This document shows, one piece after another, positions 1 to 5,492 of a DNA stretch of 6,199 nt; the stretch's first letter is position 1, and each line of letters opens with the position of its first letter. Source of the DNA: JBFMAE01 sp040756085 (GTDB taxonomy: Bacteria; Desulfobacterota; BSN033; UBA1163); NCBI GenBank assembly GCA_040756085.1, contig JBFMAE010000069.1, positions 1 to 6,199 of the forward strand, written 5' to 3'. The notes under the pieces were generated by a model. That model did not search any database. It was not told the DNA's origin and saw only the letters and a list, made by a program, of their open reading frames with translations. The position numbers were made by a program, and so were the translations under genes.

Positions 1-678
1 CTCATCGGTATCATAGGTGGGGTTGGCTTCGAGAAAGGATTTTGTAAGGGCCATGATATTTCGATGGGAAATCATCGCCCCCTTGGGTGGACCGGTGGTG
101 CCAGAAGTATAGATGATCATGGCCGTATCTTCAGGATGGATACGACTCATCCTCTCTTTCACACAGTCTGGATGGGCTTGAAGATAGGCCTTCGCCTTTT
201 CAAGAAATTGGTCGAAGAAGATGATCTTCGGATGGGAAAAGCCCCATAGGCCTTTTGGATCCCAGACGACGACCTCCTTCAGATCGAATTGAGGAAGGAT
301 CTGTAATACCTTATCCACCTGCTCCTCATTCTCAACGAAGAGAATCTTCGTCTCCGAATGGTCTACCACATAGGCCACTTGCTCCGGGGCGGATGTAGGA
401 TAGAACCCACAGGTTGCCCCCCCCGCTGTCATGGTGGCAATGTGGCAGATCAACCACTCGGGCCGATTATCCCCGAGGATACCCACATATTCTCCGGGGG
501 AGAGTCCAAGGGCGATCAGACCTGCTGCCACCTCTGTGACCCTCTCGCCATATTCTCTCCAGGAGATTCTATGCCATATCCCGTAATCCTTGTGCCGCAA
601 GGCCACGCGGTCTTTCAGTCGCTCCACCTGCTTAAAGAAGAGGTCGGGGAAGAGATTCACCTCTTTTTCGATCACCAT
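1..678 (-). CDS. AMP-forming long-chain-type acyl-CoA ligase, N-terminal part (3' end outside window)
   Basis: Acyl-CoA synthetase of the ANL (acyl/aryl-CoA ligase, luciferase) superfamily. Such enzymes activate a carboxylic acid with ATP to an acyl-adenylate and then transfer it to CoA in the cytoplasm. The frame is open from the ATG at 678 to base 1, giving 226 residues; full-length relatives are about 600, so roughly two thirds lie beyond the left edge. Visible landmarks are the N-terminal family block GDNRPEW (residues 69-75) and the diagnostic P-loop-like AMP-binding motif YTSGTTGPPKG (190-200), followed by MISHRN. The start region overlaps the end of livF by 7 bases. AGGAGG at 681-686 sits only 2 bases before this ATG but 5 bases before the next in-frame codon, a GTG (673-675) that overlaps the livF stop, so the real start may be that GTG. 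Translational coupling to livF implies that the substrate comes from the neighbouring transporter. The substrate (fatty, branched-chain or aromatic acid) cannot be read from this half. Confidence 0.93.
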   Translation of the reverse strand, partial: MVIEKEVNLFPDLFFKQVERLKDRVALRHKDYGIWHRISWREYGERVTEVAAGLIALGLSPGEYVGILGDNRPEWLICHIATMTAGGATCGFYPTSAPEQVAYVVDHSETKILFVENEEQVDKVLQILPQFDLKEVVVWDPKGLWGFSHPKIIFFDQFLEKAKAYLQAHPDCVKERMSRIHPEDTAMIIYTSGTTGPPKGAMISHRNIMALTKSFLEANPTYDTDE

Positions 679-1460
679 GTCCTCCTCTTCTTGTAGAGAC
701 GCCATCCTTTTGGAGAGATTGCCTCCCCGCCCAGCCCGAGGTAGAACTCCTTCACATCCTCGTTCTCCTCCAATTCATTGGAGGTTCCCTCCAGGACGAT
801 CCTTCCTCCTTCAAGGATATATCCGTAATGGGCGACCTTCAATGCCAGCCTGGCATTCTGTTCCACGATAAGGATGGTCGTACCTGCCTGGCTAATCTGG
901 GTCAATGCCTCATAGACGTGCCGGGCAACCAATGGGGCAAGTCCAAGGGATGGTTCATCGAGCATCAGGAGTCGCGGCCTCCGGAGCAATGCCCTGGCAA
1001 TGGCAAGCATCTGCTGCTCCCCTCCGGAGAGGGTCTCAGCCTGCTGGGTCTTTCTCTCTTGGAGGATCGGGAATAGGGAATAGACAAAAGAGAGATCGTC
1101 CATGATCCCTTCCTTTCTTCCCCAGCAGCCGATGTCGAGATTCTCCTTTACAGTCAATTCTCGAAAGAGCCCTCGATCTTCAGGGACATATACGATTCCG
1201 AAGACAGAGATTCTCTCTGGAGGTAAACGGGTGATTCGGCGTCCCGAAAAATCGATCGTCCCTTTTCTTGGTTGGTCCTTAAGGAGGCCTGCGATCGTCT
1301 TGAGAAGCGTTGTCTTACCGGCGCCATTGGGGCCTAAAACAGCAAATATCTCCTTCTCCTTCACTTCAAGAGAAATGCCCTGAAGGGCGTAGATTCGGTC
1401 GAAATAGAGGGTCTCGATACTTGCTATCTTAAGAAGAGGGGGCGAACTATTTGGATTCAT
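672..1460 (-). CDS. livF: Branched-chain amino acid-type ABC transporter ATPase, LivF
   Basis: Cytoplasmic ATP-hydrolysing subunit of a HAAT/Liv-type importer, 262 residues. Walker A GPNGAGKT is at 43-50, the ABC signature LSGGEQQ at 144-150 and Walker B LLMLDEP at 164-170 with catalytic E169. The Q-loop region reads VPEDRGLF and the switch position reads VEQN (Q201 instead of His); both are normal for LivF and separate it from LivG. The core ends near residue 243 (YLGL). It is followed by a basic, aromatic tail GWRLYKKRRTW, about 10-20 residues more than typical LivF, whose codons run into the ligase gene. The start is the ATG whose ATGA overlaps the livG stop, with a weak GGTGAAGA just upstream, so translation probably depends on coupling to livG. 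It should pair with LivG on the LivH/LivM permeases, which are not in the window. Confidence 0.95.
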   Translation of the reverse strand: MNPNSSPPLLKIASIETLYFDRIYALQGISLEVKEKEIFAVLGPNGAGKTTLLKTIAGLLKDQPRKGTIDFSGRRITRLPPERISVFGIVYVPEDRGLFRELTVKENLDIGCWGRKEGIMDDLSFVYSLFPILQERKTQQAETLSGGEQQMLAIARALLRRPRLLMLDEPSLGLAPLVARHVYEALTQISQAGTTILIVEQNARLALKVAHYGYILEGGRIVLEGTSNELEENEDVKEFYLGLGGEAISPKGWRLYKKRRTW

Positions 1461-2209
1461 TCTTCACCCAGGTAGGCCCGGATGACATCAGGATCTCTCT
1501 GGACCTGCTCCGGGCTTCCCTCAGCAATCTTCTGTCCGTAGTTGAAGGCTACCATTCGATCCGCCAGTCGTGAGGCGATCCGGAGGTCATGCTCCACAAG
1601 TAGGATGGTGATATGAAAACGGCCTCGAATCTCACCAATCCGGTAGGCTGACTCCTCTTTCTCTTCCGTCGTCAGGCCGGAGACCGGCTCATCCAGCAAT
1701 AACAACTTGGGCTCAAGGGCTAAGGCTCGCCCCAGCTCAACCTTCTTCTGAATTCCATAGGGGCAATCGATGACCCGTGATTTACGGAATGCCTGGAGGT
1801 CCAGAAAATCGATGATCTCCTCCACCATCTCCCGATGGCGGAGTTCCTCCTTCCTTATTCTTAACAAGGCATAAATGGGATTTTTTCGGAACTTGATATG
1901 CCTTCCTAAGAGAAGGTTGTCTAAGACAGTCGTGTGGAGGAAGAGGCGGAGGTTCTGGAATGTCCTGGCAATGCCACAATGAGCAATGGAGTCCGGGGAG
2001 AGTCCCAAAAGACTCTCCCCGTTGAAGAGGATTTCGCCCCGATCGGGATTGTAAACACCTGAAATACAGTTAAAAAGGGTGGTCTTTCCCGATCCATTTG
2101 GACCGATGACCGCAAGGATCTCGCCTTCCTCCACCTGAAGATCAATACCAGCCAGAGCCCTGATTCCACCAAAGCTGATGACGAGATCATCGATTCTAAG
2201 AAGAGCCAT
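1457..2209 (-). CDS. livG: Branched-chain amino acid-type ABC transporter ATPase, LivG
   Basis: Second cytoplasmic ATPase of the same importer, 250 residues, the usual family length. Walker A GPNGSGKTT is at 36-44, the Q-loop Gln in TFQN at Q85, a LivG-style degenerate signature PYGIQKKVELGRALA from 150, Walker B LLLLDEP at 169-175 with E174, and the switch His in VEHD (H207). The insert between Q-loop and signature (about 103-145) is characteristic of LivG. The start MALLRIDDLVISFGG matches the N-terminus expected for the family, so 2209 is well placed, but the upstream bases (ATTTTAATTCT) contain no recognisable Shine-Dalgarno sequence. The stop overlaps the livF start by four bases. The gene is separated from the upstream binding-protein gene by a 128-base repeat-like spacer rather than by permease genes. 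Confidence 0.95.
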   Translation of the reverse strand: MALLRIDDLVISFGGIRALAGIDLQVEEGEILAVIGPNGSGKTTLFNCISGVYNPDRGEILFNGESLLGLSPDSIAHCGIARTFQNLRLFLHTTVLDNLLLGRHIKFRKNPIYALLRIRKEELRHREMVEEIIDFLDLQAFRKSRVIDCPYGIQKKVELGRALALEPKLLLLDEPVSGLTTEEKEESAYRIGEIRGRFHITILLVEHDLRIASRLADRMVAFNYGQKIAEGSPEQVQRDPDVIRAYLGEE

Positions 2210-2337
2210 AGAATTAAAATGAGATTTCTGAAAAATTCAAGAGATCTCTGATAAAAAATCTGTGTAATCTAATCAAAATCCCTGTCTGCGATAGGCAGGG
2301 GTGTAATCAGAGAGATCTGATGATTTTTTCAGAGCTC
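2210..2337. repeat. Nested inverted repeat between binding-protein gene and livG
   Basis: This 128-base spacer is mostly one symmetric structure (about 2227-2333). The outer arms, 2227-2252 and 2306-2333, are imperfect inverted copies that both begin TCTGAAAAA when read inward and end in CTCTGAT; they differ by a short gap and a few bases. Inside lie two direct copies of GTGTAATC (2262-2269 and 2301-2308). At the centre is a 9-pair hairpin (2280-2288 with 2292-2300, two G-T wobbles, loop CGA). The layout resembles a small non-coding mobile or REP-like element. It could equally act as an RNA structure that trims transcription or protects the upstream message. No transposase is present and no flanking duplication was identified. 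That it is dispersed in the genome is inference. Confidence 0.6.
2280..2300 (-). terminator. Possible intra-operon attenuator hairpin
   Basis: On the minus strand the hairpin has arms CCCTGCCTA and CAGACAGGG (nine pairs including two wobbles, loop TCG) and is followed by ATTTTGATT, a weak T-rich run. It sits about 40 bases after the stop of the binding-protein gene. It could cause partial termination, so that the binding protein is made in excess over the ATPases, as is common in ABC-importer operons. The short T run argues against full termination. Confidence 0.35.
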
Positions 2338-3528
2338 TTAAAATCTGGGCTTAAAGATCACAAAGTCAGTGATGGGAACATGCTGACCCCCCCTGGCGTG
2401 CATCAGGCGAACCCCGCTCACACCCATGTGGCGGTTTTCATCAAAAGTGGCCGGGGCTCCAACGCCTTCGGGCTTCCAATTCTTGATCTTCTCAAGGCCC
2501 TTAATCATCTTATCCGCTGTGGGGCTTTTGCCGGCCTTTTTAAGGCCTTCCACCACATACATCATGGAGACGGCTCCAAAGACGCCAAGATATTCTTTGC
2601 CGGCGATATTTGGGTCGTATTTCTTAATAATCTCAGCCACCTTATCAGCCTCCCGGTCAGCCCCCGGAATACCTGAGTTTGCAGGCCCGGCCACATAGAC
2701 GCCTTCCCACACCTCCCCGGCAATCTTGTACATGATGGGATCTCCCATCGGGAAGGAGAAGACCGATTTTGGCCTATAATCTATTTTGGCCATCTCCTTC
2801 AGGATGAGGGCTGCGTGACTCATGGTGGTGTAATATAACACGGTATCAGCACCTGACTCTTTAAGCTTTAATGCATGGGTTCCAAGAGCCCTCTCAACGA
2901 CTTCATAAGGAACAGTGGCCACCAGTTCGGCCTTGCCCGGCATCTCACCAAGGGTCTTTTTAATTCCCGGAATGGCCATCTTCCCGTAATCATCGTTCTG
3001 ATAGAAAAGGGTGATTTTTTTGGTGCCCATTTGCCTTATGGCATAAGAGGTAAAAAACGCTGCCTCGTCCTCATAGTCAGGATAGGCGACAAAGATATAA
3101 CGAAGCTTTTCCTTTGGATAGTCCACAAACATCCGCGTATTTCCATAAGGCAGAATCAGAGGCATTTTGTTTTCGTGAAAGAAGTCTCTGCAGGCGCTGA
3201 CCACAGCCGTTCCAAGAAGGGCGGTGACGGCAAAGACACTGCCTTTCATCTCCTGGAGATTGGCCATGGCGCGGGCCGGGTTATAGGCATCGTCCTTCAG
3301 GATGACCTTTATCTTTCTGCCATGAACCCCTCCCTGATCATTAATGTATTTTGCCCAAGCCTGCGCTCCAAACCCTGTAACTCCCCATAAGGCGGCAGGT
3401 CCAGAAAGGGGTGTGGTCAATCCGATCACCACCTCTGTGTCTGTGATGCCTGATACCTCTTTGGCAGGAGCCAAAACAGGGAATAAAAGAAAAGACACCA
3501 TTAAAATAAAGATCAGTCCTCTTTTCAT
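2338..3528 (-). CDS. Periplasmic substrate-binding protein of a Liv/HAAT-type ABC transporter
   Basis: Type I periplasmic binding protein of the LivK/LivJ kind (leucine-binding domain family, Peripla_BP_6-like), 396 residues with this start. It captures an amino acid or small carboxylic acid in the periplasm and delivers it to the membrane permeases. Residues 1-22 form a Sec signal peptide: MKR, a hydrophobic core about 4-18, and a likely cleavage at APA-KE. There is no lipobox Cys, so the mature protein should be soluble. The mature N-terminus VVIGLTTPLSGPAALWG (33-49) is the family hallmark, followed by INDQGGVHGRKI (62-73) and KDDAYNP (78-84). The frame stays open to an ATG at 3672, but 3528 is chosen because it starts the signal peptide and has AAGGAGG (3537-3543) eight bases upstream. 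Related binding proteins in other bacteria serve aromatic acids as well as leucine-type amino acids; with a ligase in the operon, a carboxylate ligand is plausible but not shown. Confidence 0.93.
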   Translation of the reverse strand: MKRGLIFILMVSFLLFPVLAPAKEVSGITDTEVVIGLTTPLSGPAALWGVTGFGAQAWAKYINDQGGVHGRKIKVILKDDAYNPARAMANLQEMKGSVFAVTALLGTAVVSACRDFFHENKMPLILPYGNTRMFVDYPKEKLRYIFVAYPDYEDEAAFFTSYAIRQMGTKKITLFYQNDDYGKMAIPGIKKTLGEMPGKAELVATVPYEVVERALGTHALKLKESGADTVLYYTTMSHAALILKEMAKIDYRPKSVFSFPMGDPIMYKIAGEVWEGVYVAGPANSGIPGADREADKVAEIIKKYDPNIAGKEYLGVFGAVSMMYVVEGLKKAGKSPTADKMIKGLEKIKNWKPEGVGAPATFDENRHMGVSGVRLMHARGGQHVPITDFVIFKPRF

Positions 3529-3536
3529 GGTTTTTC

Positions 3537-3543
3537 CCTCCTT
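3537..3543 (-). promoter_or_regulatory. Shine-Dalgarno site that fixes the binding-protein start
   Basis: AAGGAGG on the minus strand, eight bases before the ATG at 3528. It supports that start over the ATG at 3672, which would prepend 48 residues without signal-peptide character. Confidence 0.85.
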
Positions 3544-3580
3544 TTTTAAAAAATTTGTTTGGTTGCCTATCCAATGTTCT

Positions 3581-3608
3581 TTAATACCACAAACGTCTAT
3601 TTTGTCAA
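3581..3608 (-). promoter_or_regulatory. Proximal sigma70-type promoter of the transporter operon
   Basis: A perfect -35 TTGACA (3603-3608) and -10 TATTAA (3581-3586) are separated by 16 bases. Transcription would start near 3574, leaving an untranslated leader of roughly 45 bases that includes the Shine-Dalgarno site. Position and motif quality make it the best candidate for driving the binding protein, livG, livF and the ligase. Confidence 0.6.
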
Positions 3609-3643
3609 TTTTTTTCGAGGGGGCAAAGGTTAGGTATGGTCTC

Positions 3644-3672
3644 ATCTTATTAAATGAAATTCCCTTTGTCAA
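3644..3672 (-). promoter_or_regulatory. Distal sigma70-type promoter of the transporter operon
   Basis: A second perfect -35 TTGACA (3667-3672) lies 17 bases from -10 TAAGAT (3644-3649), about 64 bases upstream of the proximal promoter and in the same direction. Together they would form a tandem promoter pair. Its -35 is embedded in a 15-base palindrome, so it is the one more likely to be regulated. Confidence 0.5.
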
Positions 3673-3680
3673 TATGACAA
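3666..3680. promoter_or_regulatory. Palindrome over the distal -35, possible operator
   Basis: TTGTCA-ATA-TGACAA has perfect six-base arms around a three-base centre. It covers the -35 hexamer of the distal promoter, a position suited to repression by a dimeric regulator. The regulator family cannot be named, and no regulator gene is in the window. Part of the symmetry comes from the TTGACA hexamer itself, so chance is possible. Confidence 0.35.
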
Positions 3681-3742
3681 GATTTTTGAAGAATGGCTTT
3701 GAAGGGATGTAAATCTCATCCAGAAGAGGGAGCCATTCAAAT

Positions 3743-3758
3743 GGAATCCATTGATTCC
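3743..3758 (-). terminator. Small hairpin just after the spermidine-synthase-like gene
   Basis: Perfect six-base arms GGAATC and GATTCC around a four-base loop begin one base after the stop codon at 3760. Only a short ATTTG follows on the minus strand, so as an intrinsic terminator it is weak. It is listed because it lies where the upstream transcript should end before the transporter promoters. Confidence 0.25.
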
Positions 3759-3759
3759 T

Positions 3760-5316
3760 TCACCGTTGATAGCCGAATCGTTCTTCGAAGATAGGCGCGA
3801 TCAAATTATCCACGGGTACATACTCGTCGGTGAGGATGACGGAGTAACGTTCTTTCAGATATCGCTGCAATCTTTCTTGAGGCATGACATGGGAGGTGAT
3901 CTCCTGATCACCGTTCTCCTTGACGGTCTTGAGGAAATCGTCCATGTTTAACTTCTGGGGGCTGGCCACCACGACGCAGGTGCTGATCCCGATATGATCG
4001 TAATCCGAGCTGAGGGTGATAAGATGAACATTTCCCTTTCCAAACACCTCCTCCAATGTTCGGATATAGGAGGGTATGAAGGCTCCTTTTTTAAAACTAT
4101 CGATCACATTGGCCAGAAGCAATCCATCCGGCTTGAGAAGCCTCTTCAATTGTATGGCAAATTCTTTGGTGGCCAAATGATAGGGAATCGAGAGGTCATT
4201 GAAGGCATCTCCAAATATGAAATCGTAGCTTCCCTGCCCTCTGCAATTCATCACAAACCAGCGGCCATCTTCATTGAACGAACGGATTCTTGAATCCTTG
4301 GGAACTCCAAGATATTGACTAACCACCCGGGTGACCTCAGGATCGATCTCCACCACATCGATTTCTGCCTTGGGATACTTTGCCTCGATAAAGCGGGGAA
4401 AGGTATAACCTCCTCCACCCAGAAAGAGGGTTTTGAAGGATTCCCGTCTCTTCGCCTGCCATCTCACCATCTCTTCATAGATCCGGATATATTCATACTC
4501 CAGATAGAATGGATCTTTTAAGTCCGTATAAGAGTGAACCAGATGATCGAGGATCAGGGTTTCTAAAGGCTCCCCTCCACTTCTGGTGGTGTCTCTTTTC
4601 AACTTGATGGTATAGTAATCGCTTTCCTTAAAGAAATAAGTCTTTTCATCCAGAGGTGGTTTGAAGGCGTATTCATAAAATGCACCTACCAACGGGATGA
4701 AGATGATGAAGAAGAGAAGAAGAGCCCTCTTTCTGACAAAGAAACCTCCGAAGACCAAGGCAGAAAGGATGAGGATGATTCCCATGGTGAAGAGGATTTG
4801 ACGGGTTCCCATCCATGAGATGAGGAAGAAACCGGTAGCAAATGTCCCGAGGATGGAGCCGAGGGTGGAAAAGGCATAGATCTTTCCAACGACATTGCCT
4901 GTCTTTTCCAGATTGTGGAGTGTCAGCTTCACCACGACGGGTGAGATCATACCGAGGAGACAGGAAGGGATGAAAAAGATGATCGTCGTGATCAGGAGGA
5001 TCCGGATCATCAAACTGGTCTCAAAGTGGGCTCCTCCCACCAGATTGGTCAGGGGCGAAATGGAGAATGCCCCTAAGCCGGAAAGGAAGAGGAGCCAGCC
5101 GAGTGTAGAAGGCCAGGGATATCGGTCGGCAATCAGTCCTCCCAGATAGGCTCCAATGCTGATGCCAGCCAGAACGACACCAATGATGCTCGTCCAGGTG
5201 TAGAGGGAGACCCCGACATAGGGGGCCATGATCCTTCCTGCCACCAGTTCAATGACCAGTGTGCAGAAACTGGCGATGAAGACAACGATGTTGGCTTTGA
5301 CTACTTCGCGTTGCAT
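3760..5316 (-). CDS. Fused membrane-domain / spermidine-synthase-like protein
   Basis: 518 residues in two parts, of the kind usually annotated fused MFS/spermidine synthase. The first 215 residues carry about seven hydrophobic segments (near 9-27, 37-60, 71-90, 103-129, 145-168, 172-194, 198-215) and resemble half of an MFS transporter, with GLIADRYPWP between segments 2 and 3. The second part is a Rossmann-type SAM-binding domain: LFLGGGGYTFPR (297-308), acidic strand end VVEIDPEV (321-328, E323), NEDGR (348-352), and YDFIFGDAFND (364-374). The C-terminus keeps the family ending LTDEYVPVDNL. Classical spermidine synthases move an aminopropyl group from decarboxylated SAM to putrescine through an Asp in a DxxDP-type loop. 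Here that loop is GDAFNDLSIPYH, one residue longer and without the GPA that follows, so the real reaction is unknown. The start is supported by AAAGG seven bases upstream. The gene stands alone between a terminator-like hairpin and the transporter promoters. Confidence 0.88.
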   Translation of the reverse strand: MQREVVKANIVVFIASFCTLVIELVAGRIMAPYVGVSLYTWTSIIGVVLAGISIGAYLGGLIADRYPWPSTLGWLLFLSGLGAFSISPLTNLVGGAHFETSLMIRILLITTIIFFIPSCLLGMISPVVVKLTLHNLEKTGNVVGKIYAFSTLGSILGTFATGFFLISWMGTRQILFTMGIILILSALVFGGFFVRKRALLLFFIIFIPLVGAFYEYAFKPPLDEKTYFFKESDYYTIKLKRDTTRSGGEPLETLILDHLVHSYTDLKDPFYLEYEYIRIYEEMVRWQAKRRESFKTLFLGGGGYTFPRFIEAKYPKAEIDVVEIDPEVTRVVSQYLGVPKDSRIRSFNEDGRWFVMNCRGQGSYDFIFGDAFNDLSIPYHLATKEFAIQLKRLLKPDGLLLANVIDSFKKGAFIPSYIRTLEEVFGKGNVHLITLSSDYDHIGISTCVVVASPQKLNMDDFLKTVKENGDQEITSHVMPQERLQRYLKERYSVILTDEYVPVDNLIAPIFEERFGYQR

Positions 5317-5379
5317 GAATCAACCTTTCTGTTCTTATCGGAATGCACCCCCACGCTCTTTCATACGTTGGGTATGGAA

Positions 5380-5408
5380 TTTAAAACGGACCCTCGACAA
5401 ATTATCAA
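5380..5408 (-). promoter_or_regulatory. Weak promoter candidate for the spermidine-synthase-like gene
   Basis: TTGATA (5403-5408) and TTTAAA (5380-5385) are 17 bases apart, five of six and four of six matches to the sigma70 hexamers. The pair lies directly downstream of the terminator-like hairpin and 64 bases before the start codon. A small inverted repeat CATAC-N5-GTATG (5362-5376) lies just past its -10. Better evidence is lacking. Confidence 0.25.
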
Positions 5409-5466
5409 AAAATGGTTTTTCTTGTTTCTCTGGTCTATTTTATTAACCAAAGAAACCAAATAAACC
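5407..5466 (-). terminator. Rho-independent terminator after the crotonase gene
   Basis: Two 21-base arms (5446-5466 and 5414-5434) pair at 19 of 21 positions when two G-T wobbles are counted, around an 11-base AT-rich loop. The inner 11 positions (5446-5456 with 5424-5434) pair without a true mismatch. On the minus strand the second arm is followed by A and then six Ts (5412-5407), the expected order for a terminator of the crotonase transcript, which stops 27 bases upstream at 5493. The arms are AT-rich and contain repeated AACC/GGTT units, so the element may also belong to a dispersed repeat family. Confidence 0.6.
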
Positions 5467-5492
5467 TAAGAAACTATTTGAACCAAAAATGT

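Noticed and set aside
850..870. Gln in place of the switch-loop His in LivF (VEQN)
   Set aside because: This is usual for LivF proteins and not a sign of inactivation.
1740..1770. Degenerate ABC signature PYGIQKK in LivG
   Set aside because: LivG proteins normally carry a PYGxQ-type signature instead of LSGGQ, so this is ordinary.
2875..3390. Plus-strand open frame of 171 codons inside the binding-protein gene
   Set aside because: It is antisense to a clear gene, has no recognisable domain and no convincing ribosome site; it follows from the codon bias of the opposite strand. The same applies to the other plus-strand frames in the window.
3529..3672. Upstream extension of the binding protein to an ATG at 3672
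   Set aside because: The extra 48 residues lack signal-peptide character and would place the promoter hexamers inside the gene; the strong Shine-Dalgarno at 3537-3543 and the signal peptide fix the start at 3528.
3691..3738. Eight-base inverted repeat GAATGGCT / AGCCATTC as a terminator
   Set aside because: The loop is 32 bases and on the minus strand it is followed by an A run, not a T run; probably chance.
5362..5376. Inverted repeat CATAC-N5-GTATG as an operator
   Set aside because: Five-base arms are too short to support on their own; it is only mentioned with the weak promoter.
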